64,000 bases of DNA from Pedobacter zeaxanthinifaciens (GCF_003313335.1 NZ_QMHP01000004.1:207704-271703); one strand, 5' to 3'; counted from the stretch's first letter, positions 47,064 to 55,873 are shown. Made by a program: numbers and translations. Notes: generated from the letters alone by a model not told the origin.

Positions 47064-47660
47064 TTAACGATTGATGTTTTTTATAAATCCTTGTGTTGCA
47101 TCCAAAAGAATTTGCTGTTGCATTTCATTTGGGGCTGCGGTAATATTAACCATGCTAATGGAGGTAAGTCCGTGTAAAATTGACCAAAACGTGTGGAATT
47201 TCAGAAACTTGCGCTGCTCGTCAATCTCATCCATTAAGCTACTAATGCTCTTGATAACGATGCTGCTAAATTTGCCGATTTCCGCAATTTCCTGTACTTT
47301 TTGACAGCTAGGTATGCCTAAGCCAAACATCATTTTATAGTAGGCTGCATTTTTAAAAGCAAACTCAAAATAGGCTAAAGCCATTTGCGTTAATCGCGTC
47401 TCAGCATCGCCGTATTTTTCGTTTGTTTGTTGCATTGCAGTTGCTAGCAAATTAAAACCATGTTTTACAAACTCTTCCTGTATGGCATCCTTACTTTCAA
47501 AATGGGTGTACACAACGGGCAAACTATAGCCAATAGCATCAGCAATTTTTCTGATAGAAACTGCCTGCCAACCCTCTAAAAGCACAATTTGTTCGGTGGC
47601 TTCTAGGATTGCATTTTTAGTGAGTTCCCTTTGTTTTTGCCTACTATTTTTAACTTCCAT
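47064..47660 (-). CDS. TetR family repressor of the nitroreductase operon
   Basis: The 198-residue protein is a paralogue of the TetR at 19.5 kb: HTH LLEGWQAVSIRKIADAIGYS then LPVVYTHFESKDAIQEE, with similar FWSILHGLTSIS in the C-terminal part. It starts an operon with the nitroreductase. Two identical palindromes with TAACACTGTTA lie just upstream, one right beyond its -7 box, so autorepression is likely and cross-binding with the other TetR is possible. Confidence 0.92.
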   Translation of the reverse strand: MEVKNSRQKQRELTKNAILEATEQIVLLEGWQAVSIRKIADAIGYSLPVVYTHFESKDAIQEEFVKHGFNLLATAMQQTNEKYGDAETRLTQMALAYFEFAFKNAAYYKMMFGLGIPSCQKVQEIAEIGKFSSIVIKSISSLMDEIDEQRKFLKFHTFWSILHGLTSISMVNITAAPNEMQQQILLDATQGFIKNINR

Positions 47661-47668
47661 TTTTTATG

Positions 47669-47683
47669 GTTAACACTGTTAGC
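47669..47683. promoter_or_regulatory. TetR operator, site A of the nitroreductase operon
   Basis: GTTAACACTGTTAGC contains the core TAACACTGTTA (47671-47681). On the minus strand it begins directly after the -7 box TACTTTTG, at the expected start of transcription. Confidence 0.72.
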
Positions 47684-47690
47684 AAAAGTA
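47683..47690 (-). promoter_or_regulatory. -7 box of the second tetR
   Basis: Minus strand TACTTTTG, an exact TAnnTTTG match, between the two operators. Leader to the ATG is about 22 bases. Confidence 0.65.
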
Positions 47691-47693
47691 AAA

Positions 47694-47708
47694 GTTAACA
47701 CTGTTAGC
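47694..47708. promoter_or_regulatory. TetR operator, site B of the nitroreductase operon
   Basis: An identical 15-base copy of site A, with centres 25 bases apart, covering the region between the -7 and -33 positions. The two sites could hold a cooperative pair of repressor dimers. Confidence 0.7.
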
Positions 47709-47921
47709 TAAAAGAGTATTTTTTGTTTTTTACCTGATTATGATAGAAGCCTAATGGGGTTGTTTGAACCGAATTATTTTTGAAATTTAATCTGTTAGCT
47801 TAAAATCCTCGAAATTTCATCAAAACTTAAATAATTGCAGAAACAATTTTTGCTTCGACAGGGTTTTTATTATGCATGCATAGTTGCTTGCATTAGTGTT
47901 GAACGTTAAAATTTTTGAGCG

Positions 47922-48878
47922 ATGAAGAAGTTATTATTATCAGCCGTAGTTATGGTTGCTGCGTCAGCAAATGTATTGGCGCAAGATGGTAGGGGCTTTT
48001 ATTTAAAACCTACAGGAAGTTATTTTATTAAAGTTACCCCAGTGGAGTTCCCTAACGTTGGTGAGCTGGAACCTAGAGACCGAGTTTTTAATATTAACCC
48101 ATTAACGGGTGCGCAAACCTTAATATCAGAAGAAGCGATTACAGGATCTTTTGGACAAGGCTGGAGAGCAGGATTAACAGGCGGTTTTAGATTTAACCCT
48201 GTGGTAGCGTTTGAAATGGGCGTGAACTATTTTGAAAGTGAAAAGCAAACCATGGCACGCCAAACTGGATACAACCAGGCCAATGGAAGTCAATTGTTAT
48301 CTATCCATTCGAGGGGTCAGGTAAAGGCGTTAGATTTAACTCCAACGTTGGTATTTCATGTGCCTACTTCCAAAAATTTTAGGCCATATTTAAAAATGGG
48401 TGCAGTATTGCCCGTTTATGGATTTTTAGAAATTAGTACTGATATTAACGATCAAACGGGTGCTGTGGCCAGTCAAATTAATCCAGCGTTGAGGGCGGTA
48501 GAATTAACTAGAGAAGAAAGAATAGAACCAAGACCTACCATTGGGTTTTTAGGTGCGGCAGGTTTTAGTGTGCCTATTGGAAATAAAATTAGTTTTTTTA
48601 GTGAAATAGAATATCGAAATGTTTCGGTAAGCAGTAAAGAGAAAGAGGTACGTAAATTTGAAGGTACTGGAACCACTTTATTGGGGACAAGGGTGCCAAT
48701 TACCATCAATGATTTGCCAACGGCACAGCGTTATACCGATTATCATAAAAAGATTGACAGAAACTCGAATACGCCAGGTAATGCCAATTACGATCCAAAT
48801 CAAAGAGGTGATGACTTACGATCGTACATTAATATTGGTGGTTTAGGGATGAATGTTGGTCTTAAGATTGGATTCTAA
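47922..48878 (+). CDS. outer-membrane beta-barrel protein
   Basis: The 318-residue protein has a signal peptide (cleaved near VLAQ), then alternating amphipathic strands with many Gly and aromatic residues: GWRAGLTGGFRFNPVVAFEM, PYLKMGAVLPVYGFLEI, GFLGAAGFSVPIGNKISFF. It ends GGLGMNVGLKIGF with C-terminal Phe, an outer-membrane insertion signal. It resembles the 8- to 12-strand OmpX/OmpW-like outer-membrane-beta-barrel group. Function unknown. It diverges from tetR and is followed by a strong terminator. Confidence 0.75.
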   Translation: MKKLLLSAVVMVAASANVLAQDGRGFYLKPTGSYFIKVTPVEFPNVGELEPRDRVFNINPLTGAQTLISEEAITGSFGQGWRAGLTGGFRFNPVVAFEMGVNYFESEKQTMARQTGYNQANGSQLLSIHSRGQVKALDLTPTLVFHVPTSKNFRPYLKMGAVLPVYGFLEISTDINDQTGAVASQINPALRAVELTREERIEPRPTIGFLGAAGFSVPIGNKISFFSEIEYRNVSVSSKEKEVRKFEGTGTTLLGTRVPITINDLPTAQRYTDYHKKIDRNSNTPGNANYDPNQRGDDLRSYINIGGLGMNVGLKIGF

Positions 48879-48900
48879 AAGTGATAACCAATATTGAAAC

Positions 48901-48933
48901 AAAAAGCTCATGTTGAACCAACATGAGCTTTTT
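48901..48933. terminator. terminator after the barrel gene
   Basis: AAAAAGCTCATGTTG (48901-48915) pairs with CAACATGAGCTTTTT (48919-48933), a perfect 15-base stem with a 3-base loop and T-run. Confidence 0.88.
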
Positions 48934-48945
48934 GTTTAGGTAAAA

Positions 48946-49081
48946 ACCTAGAAACTGTTTAAATTTTTGTTGATTAACATAGAGGTGTCATGTTGAGCTT
49001 GTCGAAACATTCTTTAATAGGTAGTCTAGACAAGCTCAAACTGACAGGTAAAAAGTTTAACTGAAATTTAAACACGTTCTT
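48946..49081. repeat. MITE-like inverted-repeat element
   Basis: About 136 bases. The outer arms CCTAGAAACTGTTTAAATTT and AAATTTAAACACGTTCTTAG are imperfect inverted copies. The inner arms TGTCATGTTGAGCTTGTC (48986-49003) and GACAAGCTCAAACTGACA (49029-49046) pair with few mismatches. The right arm recurs at 118-175. No ORF is inside. No target duplication could be identified with certainty. Confidence 0.6.
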
Positions 49082-49088
49082 AGCTATG

Positions 49089-49685
49089 TTATTTAATTTT
49101 TGCCTTAAATAGCTTTTCTAATTTATCCATTTTCGGTAAAATTACCGCTCTACAATAGGGTGCTTGTCCGTTTTTAATGTAGTAATCCTGATGATAGTTT
49201 TCTGCAACGTAAAATGGTTGCGCTTTTTCAATGGTGGTTACCACAGGCTTACCAAAAGCATTTTCTTTATTTAGCAAGGCTTTATATTTTTCGGCAGTAG
49301 CTTTTTGCTGCTCATTGTGATAAAATACCACTGATCTGTATTGCGTACCCACGTCAGCACCTTGGCGGTTCAAGGTAGTTGGGTCGTGTAATTTCCAAAA
49401 TACCTCTAAAAGCTCGTCATAGCTAATTTTAGTTGGATCGTATTGCAGTTCAATTACCTCGGCGTGGTTGGTAGTTCCGGTGCAAACTTCATCATAAGTG
49501 GGGTTGGGCACATTGCCACCTTCATAGCCCGAACGTACATTGGTTACGCCATTTAAACGTTGGAAAACTGCTTCAGAGCACCAAAAGCAACCCATACCAA
49601 ATGTTGCTTTTTCTAGTTTTGGTTTTTGCGCTTCGGCACCAATTATGGAGAAGAGAACTAAAGATGTCATAATTATCCTTTTCAT
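49089..49685 (-). CDS. msrA: peptide-methionine (S)-S-oxide reductase, exported
   Basis: The 198-residue enzyme has the catalytic motif GMGCFWCSEAVFQ and the conserved VRSGYEGGNVPNPTYDEVC and NHAEVIELQYDP. It reduces methionine-S-sulfoxide in proteins. A signal peptide (cleaved near AEAQ) puts this copy in the periplasm, unlike the usual cytosolic MsrA. No msrB partner is fused or adjacent. It stands alone next to the inverted-repeat element. Confidence 0.94.
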   Translation of the reverse strand: MKRIIMTSLVLFSIIGAEAQKPKLEKATFGMGCFWCSEAVFQRLNGVTNVRSGYEGGNVPNPTYDEVCTGTTNHAEVIELQYDPTKISYDELLEVFWKLHDPTTLNRQGADVGTQYRSVVFYHNEQQKATAEKYKALLNKENAFGKPVVTTIEKAQPFYVAENYHQDYYIKNGQAPYCRAVILPKMDKLEKLFKAKIK

Positions 49686-50197
49686 TTTTTGTGTTTTTTA
49701 ATGCTTTTTGTTGTTGTTGGCATTTTCAAAAAAACATTTTCGGCTGGAAAATATTTACTAAAACCTGCCTTTAACAAAGTTTAATAAATATACGCAAAAC
49801 GTAACGCAAAAGTTCTTTAGCGGTATAAAAATGACAAGCAGCTTAATATTGAAAATTTGGATGCTATTTCATTTAGTGCAATTTCTTTTAAGCTGAACTA
49901 TGATAGTAGCGCTTGTACTTGCATGGTAATAGATGCCTTAAAATACTGTCTTTTGTTAATTAGCCCCGATTGGCGTGGATCCCGATTTTTCATCGGGAGA
50001 AACAGAAAGCGGGACCTATAGAAAAGAGAAATTGCGCTCCAAATTATTATAACGTTATGCGGTTATTCGCAATAATAGTGTTTGTTGTTAATAACTTAAG
50101 TAATTGCATTTGAGTTTTTTGTGTTGATTTTTTGACTTAAAATAATGTTTGTTAACATAACTTTTCTAAATTTAACTTGAACATTAAAATAAACAGT
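49686..50197. other. 512-base AT-rich gap with a REP-like element
   Basis: There is no gene. Within it, 49961-50016 is REP-like: AGCCCCGATT, a small hairpin CCCGAT/ATCGGG (49981-49997) and GCGGGACC. Such elements are dispersed in Bacteroidota. The last 150 bases before the oxygenase ATG have only AT-rich sequence and no exact promoter box. Confidence 0.5.
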
Positions 50198-51163
50198 ATG
50201 TCGACACCTTATATCCCGTGTTTAGATTTAAGCACATATGTAAACGGAACGGAAGAGCAACGTAAAAAATTTTCTGATGAATTAGGAAAAGCTTTTAATG
50301 ATTCTGGTTTCGTTACGATAACCAATCATGGCGTTAGTCAGGAATTAATTGATCAACTATACAAAAATATTAAGGAGCTATTTGCTTTGCCGGTTGAAAC
50401 TAAGCGTAAATATGAAAAACCTGAATTGGCGGGACAACGTGGCTACACTAGTGCAGGCAAAGAAACAGCCAAAGGCGCAAAAACTGCTGATTTGAAAGAG
50501 TTTTGGCAAATTGGCCAAACGGTGGAGGATGGAGATCCTATTAAAAATGAGTATCCAGCGAATGAAGTGGTTGAGGAAATTCCAGAGTTTAATACCGTAA
50601 CTAGGGAAATTTACAGGAAACTGGAAGAGAATGGCAAGCATTTGTTGAGGGCAATTGCTACTTATTTGGGTTTGCCAATTGATTATTTTGATCAACATGT
50701 ACATAACGGAAACTCGATATTGAGAGGTATACATTACTTTCCTATTGAAGATCCAGATTCGATTTCTCCTGATGCTGTACGTGCAGGAGCGCATGAGGAT
50801 ATCAATTTGATTACTTTATTGATTGGCGCTAGTGCTGATGGTTTAGAAGTGCTAACGCGTAGCAATGAGTGGTTGCCAATTAAGGCACACCATACTGATA
50901 TTGTAGTAAACGTAGGAGATATGTTGCAGCGTTTAACTAATAACAAGTTACGCTCAACAACGCATAGGGTGGTTAATCCTCCTCGTGAACTGATGAAAAC
51001 TTCTCGTTTTTCGGTGCCGTTTTTCTTGCACCCACGCAGCAATATGGATTTAACAAGTTTAACTTCTTGTATTGATGAAGCGCATCCGAAGTTGTACAGT
51101 GATATGACTGCAGGTGAATATTTGGATGAACGTTTAAGAGAGATTGGTTTGAAAAAGATGTAA
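50198..51163 (+). CDS. 2-oxoglutarate/Fe(II) oxygenase, isopenicillin N synthase-like
   Basis: The start is at ATG 50198 (MSTPYIPCLDLSTY); a TTG 7 codons upstream is less likely. The 321-residue enzyme shows the iron ligands His199 and Asp201 (GAHEDINLITLL) and His256 (STTHRVVNP), and the co-substrate Arg270/Ser272 (RFSVPFF). These match the isopenicillin N synthase/2-oxoglutarate oxygenase family, with an N-terminal DIOX_N domain (SGFVTITNHGVSQ). Substrate unknown. It stands alone in this part of the window. Confidence 0.92.
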   Translation: MSTPYIPCLDLSTYVNGTEEQRKKFSDELGKAFNDSGFVTITNHGVSQELIDQLYKNIKELFALPVETKRKYEKPELAGQRGYTSAGKETAKGAKTADLKEFWQIGQTVEDGDPIKNEYPANEVVEEIPEFNTVTREIYRKLEENGKHLLRAIATYLGLPIDYFDQHVHNGNSILRGIHYFPIEDPDSISPDAVRAGAHEDINLITLLIGASADGLEVLTRSNEWLPIKAHHTDIVVNVGDMLQRLTNNKLRSTTHRVVNPPRELMKTSRFSVPFFLHPRSNMDLTSLTSCIDEAHPKLYSDMTAGEYLDERLREIGLKKM

Positions 51164-51202
51164 GACCTTGATTTTTTTTGTAAATCAATAACCTTTTTTA
51201 TA

Positions 51203-51236
51203 ACAAAAGCTCCTGATTTGGAGCTTTTGTTGTTTT
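51203..51236. terminator. terminator between the oxygenase and OstA-like genes
   Basis: ACAAAAGCTCC (51203-51213) pairs with GGAGCTTTTGT (51220-51230). It serves both converging genes; the OstA-like gene's stop begins at the edge. Confidence 0.85.
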
Positions 51237-53466
51237 AATTCTTTTTGGTCAAGCTATCTAGCTTCGTACTGTCGCTAGGTTTTGGGCTGAGCTTAGGAAA
51301 TTCAGGAAGTGGGATTGGAGCTTTGTCGGGTTTCGGCGTTGTTTCCTTGGTTACGGGCTTACTTTCGACTTTGGTTTTTACCGGCGCCGCTTTTCCTTTT
51401 TTTGCTGTACTGCCTTTTACCGGAGCTATTGCCTTAGGTTTTGCAGCCACTCCTTTAATAATGTCGGCCTTGCTAACTGGGCGTAACTCAGGCTTCCAGA
51501 TAAAACCAGTTAGTAAGGGTTCCTTGCTAAGCTTGTCCATAGGGTCAACCGCACCTTCTACTTCCCTTACCGTTACAATATGTGTGAGCTCCTTTTCTTG
51601 AAATTTAAACCTTAGCCTACTGCTCACCGTTTGGTTCACATTATCGTATTCGCCTTTATTGTTTTTGCTGTAGTAAATGCTTTCTGCATTGCCATCCACG
51701 TACATATTTCTCAACTCTCCATCTGCAAAAAATCCGGTGATGATTTTGCCTTTAACCTGGTTAAACTTGGTTGAATCGCCATCTACATTTACAATAAAAC
51801 CATTGTTAATTACTTGGAAATTGTGGATTTTACTGTTTTTGAAGAATACGTTAATCGTGTCGCCTGTTTGTTGTGTGCCATCAGACCATAATATAGGATT
51901 GTTGTACCAGCGTAGCGTGGAATCGGCAGAAGTATAGTACAACGAGTCGGCCTTGGCCTGCATGTTAGATTTATATACCCTTACATTGTGAAAAGCTTTA
52001 ATAACCCTGGCCTTAACAGTATCCGCAGGATTTACGGTGCTGTCAGCGCTCAGTTTATTAGCACCTAAACTGGCAGCATTTTTTGTTGCGGCCGCACTAT
52101 TGCTTGCAGGTTTAGTTTTGCTGGCGTTTAGTTTTTGCTGCACCGCATTTTTCGTGGGCTCCACTTTTGCCGGTGCCGCAATTTTCTTCAGCTTCATTAA
52201 ACTATCGGCAGTTAAGCTATCCTGTCTCAATTTGAGTTTGCTTAGTGCCAAACTATCTGGAGGTGGTGGCGGTGAGGTTTCTTTAATTGTTTTCTTCGCT
52301 TCCTCGTCAAGCTGTTTTTGCTCTTTTTTGCTGAGTTTGGTTTCTGTACCAGTAGCTTTTTTATTATCCTTTGGCGCTACTGCCGATTGCGCTAATAGCT
52401 TTCGGGCTTCGGCTTTTTCCTTTTCTTTCTCCGCTTTCTCTTTTTCGTCCTCTGCACCAATTTCGTTATCCTTTTTAACTGCTGGTCGGGTGAGTAATTT
52501 CAAATCTTTCACTAAAGAGCGCTGACTTTCTAGCGTATCAGCACCTAGCCAAAGCGTATCAGGTAATTTTTTATTATTTACGGTGATAGAATCTTTTGTG
52601 CCAATACCAACATAGGCTTTTTGAGTCACTACAATTCGTTCTTCGTTACGGTAATATTCACCTAACTGTCCCCATAAGGTAGTTTGATCTTTGGTGTCTT
52701 TAAAAACGATATTTTTAACCGCCTTGCCATAACCCGTTTTTCCGTAGTAATACAAACTATCGCCTTTTAAGGAGCGACTGCCGTTGGTGTATAGGTTTTT
52801 CTTGCCAAACATGGCGTTTTCACTCTTGGTATTGTAACTGCCATCTTCGGTATATAGCTTATCATCTTTATTTTTGATGTTTGTTGGACCATAGAAGTAG
52901 GTCCAATTGGTTGCGGTATTATATCGTAAAGTTTCTTCGGAACTGATGGTGGTTTTTTCGGCTGTAACTACGCGTACATTCACTTTAAAGTAAGCATCGC
53001 GGGTGTTTGAAAAGTAAAAGCCTTGTTGGCTGGTAATGGTAGCATCTTTATTTACTAGCTTACCACCAGTAGTGTACTTTCCAATTTTGGCCACCATATC
53101 GTAATCAAGGATATCGGTAGTTAGCGTGTTTTCCCTGTCTACTAACTTTACGTTTTTTTCCAAATGCGCTTTTTTGGCGTTGCCATCGTAATTTAATAGG
53201 TCAGAATAGATATTAAGCGTATCACCTTGATTGATGTGTACATTTCTGAAAGCTTCAAAATAATTCCTGTCCACATAAAGTACTGCACTATCGCAGCGCA
53301 AAATTGCCCCTTCGTGACTAAAAACAGGTTTTCTCAAATAGGATATTGATTTTTTCGCATCGATATCCGCTTTCTCAGCAGACTCCAATTTAATTTGAGT
53401 GCGAGTTTGTGCAAGCAGCACAAACGGGCAAATCAACAAGATGAATAAAAGGCGTAACTTTTGCAC
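51235..53466 (-). CDS. OstA-like protein (LPS-transport fold)
   Basis: The 743-residue protein has a signal peptide (cleaved near LLAQ) and an OstA/LptA-like beta-jellyroll repeat region (about residues 28-310; for example HEGAILRCDSAVLYVDRNYFEA, KTGYGKAVKNIVFKD). A long Lys/Ala/Pro/Ser-rich low-complexity insert (about 330-480) is followed by more jellyroll (about 490-620) and a Pro/Lys-rich tail. It is likely part of lipopolysaccharide transport in the periplasm, but the insert and tail make the whole differ from LptA/LptD. No lptD-like barrel is in the window. Confidence 0.8.
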   Translation of the reverse strand: MQKLRLLFILLICPFVLLAQTRTQIKLESAEKADIDAKKSISYLRKPVFSHEGAILRCDSAVLYVDRNYFEAFRNVHINQGDTLNIYSDLLNYDGNAKKAHLEKNVKLVDRENTLTTDILDYDMVAKIGKYTTGGKLVNKDATITSQQGFYFSNTRDAYFKVNVRVVTAEKTTISSEETLRYNTATNWTYFYGPTNIKNKDDKLYTEDGSYNTKSENAMFGKKNLYTNGSRSLKGDSLYYYGKTGYGKAVKNIVFKDTKDQTTLWGQLGEYYRNEERIVVTQKAYVGIGTKDSITVNNKKLPDTLWLGADTLESQRSLVKDLKLLTRPAVKKDNEIGAEDEKEKAEKEKEKAEARKLLAQSAVAPKDNKKATGTETKLSKKEQKQLDEEAKKTIKETSPPPPPDSLALSKLKLRQDSLTADSLMKLKKIAAPAKVEPTKNAVQQKLNASKTKPASNSAAATKNAASLGANKLSADSTVNPADTVKARVIKAFHNVRVYKSNMQAKADSLYYTSADSTLRWYNNPILWSDGTQQTGDTINVFFKNSKIHNFQVINNGFIVNVDGDSTKFNQVKGKIITGFFADGELRNMYVDGNAESIYYSKNNKGEYDNVNQTVSSRLRFKFQEKELTHIVTVREVEGAVDPMDKLSKEPLLTGFIWKPELRPVSKADIIKGVAAKPKAIAPVKGSTAKKGKAAPVKTKVESKPVTKETTPKPDKAPIPLPEFPKLSPKPSDSTKLDSLTKKN

Positions 53467-53524
53467 AGTACAAATTTACAATTTTAGATTCAGTTTATAA
53501 TTGGCTTTATCAGTTTAACTAGGC

Positions 53525-53985
53525 AATGAACCAAATAGCTAATAACCAAGCACCAATAACCAAGCATCAATAATCAATAAACGGATGTGGCTGCTAAATG
53601 AACTAATGAACTAATGAACCAAATAACCAATAAAATAATCAATAAGCGGATGCGGCTGCTAAATGAACTAATGAACTAATGAACCAAATAACCAATAACC
53701 AAGCATCAATAATCAATAAACGGATGTAGCTGCTAAATGAACTAATGAACCAAATAACCAATAACCAAGCATCAATAATCAATAAACGGATGTAGCTGCT
53801 AAATGAACTAATGAACCAAATAACCAATAACCAAGCATCAATAATCAATAAACGGATGTAGCGGTTAAATGAACTAATGAACTAATGAACCAAATAACCA
53901 ATAACCAAGCATCAATAACCAATAAACGGATGCAGCTGCTAAATGAACTAATGACCAAATAACCAAACAACCAAATAACCAATTT
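53525..53985. repeat. tandem array of 66/74-base units upstream of tilS
   Basis: Six copies of a unit with AAACGGATGTAGCTGCTAAA followed by ATGAACTAATGAAC, at GGATG positions about 53583, 53648, 53722, 53788, 53854 and 53928. Spacings are 65, 74, 66, 66 and 74 bases; the 8-base step is one extra AATGAACT. Sub-motifs AACCAATAACCAAGCATCAA repeat within it. The reading frames inside are repeat artefacts. It runs up to the tilS ATG, so the tilS promoter probably lies inside or beyond the array. Confidence 0.85.
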
Positions 53986-54003
53986 ACTTCTTACTTTTGA
54001 CTA

Positions 54004-55332
54004 ATGTTACCACTAAAGCAGTTTACCGATTACATTACCCAGCAGCATCTTTTTAACGCTAGCGATCACGTGCTATTGGGCGTTAGCGGAGGGAAGGACT
54101 CTGTTTTGATGGCACAGTTATTTAAACTCGCTGGTTTTCATTTTAGTATAGCGCACTGCAATTTTAATTTGAGGGCAGATGAAGCCCAACGCGACGAGGC
54201 TTTTGTTAAGCTGTTGGCCCAAGAGCTGGAAGTTCCTTTTCACGTAGTACATTTTGATACCGAGAACTTTGCGAAGGAACACAAAATTTCCATCCAAATG
54301 GCAGCTCGTCAGCTAAGGTATCAGTGGTTTGAAGAAACGAGAAAGGCCAACGGCTACCAGTACATTGCTGTGGCTCACCATCAAAACGATGCAATTGAAA
54401 CTGTTTTGCTCAACTTAGTACGTGGCACGGGCGTAAGTGGCATGCATGGTATTTTACCTAAACGCGAAAATTTAATTAGGCCGCTGCTTTTTTTATCGCG
54501 ATTACAAATAGACGAACTTGTGGAGGAACATCAGTTGCCTTACGTAGAGGATAGTTCAAATGAAAGTAGCAAGTACGCCCGCAATAAAATACGTTTACAG
54601 GTGGTGCCGCATCTAAAGGAAATCAACCCGAGCCTAGAGCAAACTTTCGAAAAAAATATAACAAGATTTAAGGAGCTAGAATTGTTGTTGCAGCAAGCTG
54701 TAAAGCAGGTTGCCAACTACTTGCAGAAGGACGAAAGTGGTTTGCTGCGCATTAAAATTGAAGATGTACAGCGGTTATCGCCTCAAAAACTGCTTTTTTA
54801 TGAACTCTTAAAACCTTTTCATTTTGCAGAAGCCGTAGTTGAGGAAATATTGCTTTCGCTAAACAAGCCGAGTGGTACTTCTTTTTATAGCGCTACTCAC
54901 TGTTTAACCATCGATAGGTCGGCGCTTATTTTATCTCCAATAGAAACGACCAAACCTTTGCTTTATTTGCACGGGGAAGGTCGCTTGCAAATTGGCGCTG
55001 AACAATTGATTTCGTTGAGCTTTACAGATAGTTTGAGCTTTAAGCCCGAAAAGAATTTTGCGTATGTTGACGCCAGCTTGTTAATTTTTCCATTGGTGGT
55101 TAGGTATTGGGAAAGTGGCGATAGGTTTAAGCCGCTAGGTATGAAATATTTTAAAAAACTGAGTGATTTTTTTGTAGATGAAAAAGTGCCGCTACCTGTA
55201 AAAAATAGAACACCACTATTAATTAATGGTAATGGCGAAATGATTTGGATAATGGGGATGAGGCAAGATGAAAGATATAAATTAAGTGCAACAACGAAAA
55301 AAGTTGCTATATTCGAATTATCAAATTTGTAA
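54004..55332 (+). CDS. tilS: tRNA(Ile)-lysidine synthase
   Basis: The 442-residue ATP-dependent enzyme has the PP-loop motif GVSGGKDSVLMAQ (about residues 25-37) and FSIAHCNFNLR, then IAVAHHQNDAIETVLLNL, and the C-terminal substrate-binding TilS domain (about 370-442, WESGDRFKPLGM). It modifies C34 of the CAU anticodon tRNA so that it reads AUA codons, and is essential. It is followed with no gap by a small membrane protein gene, so the two may be co-translated. Confidence 0.94.
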   Translation: MLPLKQFTDYITQQHLFNASDHVLLGVSGGKDSVLMAQLFKLAGFHFSIAHCNFNLRADEAQRDEAFVKLLAQELEVPFHVVHFDTENFAKEHKISIQMAARQLRYQWFEETRKANGYQYIAVAHHQNDAIETVLLNLVRGTGVSGMHGILPKRENLIRPLLFLSRLQIDELVEEHQLPYVEDSSNESSKYARNKIRLQVVPHLKEINPSLEQTFEKNITRFKELELLLQQAVKQVANYLQKDESGLLRIKIEDVQRLSPQKLLFYELLKPFHFAEAVVEEILLSLNKPSGTSFYSATHCLTIDRSALILSPIETTKPLLYLHGEGRLQIGAEQLISLSFTDSLSFKPEKNFAYVDASLLIFPLVVRYWESGDRFKPLGMKYFKKLSDFFVDEKVPLPVKNRTPLLINGNGEMIWIMGMRQDERYKLSATTKKVAIFELSNL

Positions 55333-55815
55333 ATGGACGGCAGATACACCTATATCGAAAAACAATACATTGGCAGAGACTATATTCGTATCTCCATTAG
55401 GCTAATTATGGCCGCGTTTTGCTTTGCTGTTTATGTTTACGAAAGAGATAGAGACAATACCGTAGATTTATTTTTAGTGGTAGGCTTTGGGATCATTGCG
55501 GTTTCCATTGTGCTTTTGTTTATGGTGCAGTACAAAACTGTTATCGAAAATAAAAAGGTGATAATTGATGGCTTGTGGACTACAAAGAAAGTAGTAATTG
55601 ATTTAAACCAGATCACGCAAATCAAAAAGGCTACCTATAGCCGGTTCTTTTTCAATAACCCCGTGTACAATTTGCATAAAAATGGTACGGTGCGTTTTTT
55701 TTCATCAGGTAGAGATGCCATTGTGCTTACCGATAGGGACGGTTTAGAATACTATATTGGCACGCAAAGGCCAAACGAAATGTATTTGGTTTTGCAAAAT
55801 GAAATGAAAGCTTAG
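55333..55815 (+). CDS. membrane protein with two helices and PH-like domain
   Basis: The 160-residue protein starts right after the tilS stop. It has two membrane helices (about residues 23-35 and 46-65), then a beta-rich cytoplasmic domain with VIIDGLWTTKKVVIDLNQI that resembles bacterial PH-like domains (YdbT/YdbS type). No family can be named with certainty. Tight coupling to tilS suggests only shared expression. Function unknown. Confidence 0.6.
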   Translation: MDGRYTYIEKQYIGRDYIRISIRLIMAAFCFAVYVYERDRDNTVDLFLVVGFGIIAVSIVLLFMVQYKTVIENKKVIIDGLWTTKKVVIDLNQITQIKKATYSRFFFNNPVYNLHKNGTVRFFSSGRDAIVLTDRDGLEYYIGTQRPNEMYLVLQNEMKA

Positions 55816-55865
55816 TCTATCTATTTTATTACCCACAGATAACAATCTTTCAAGCGGTAATATTT

Positions 55866-55873
55866 TACATTTG
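55866..55873 (+). promoter_or_regulatory. -7 box before bshA, inside a small inverted repeat
   Basis: TACATTTG matches TAnnTTTG. TTTTACA (55863-55869) and TGTAAAA (55878-55884) form an inverted repeat overlapping it, which could be an operator. No good -33 TTG at the usual spacing. Leader to the ATG at 55917 is about 40 bases. Confidence 0.5.

Noticed and set aside
53639..53848. Minus-strand frame of 69 residues with three near-identical repeats
   Set aside because: It lies wholly inside the tandem array at 53.5 kb; the repeating peptide is a by-product of DNA repeats.
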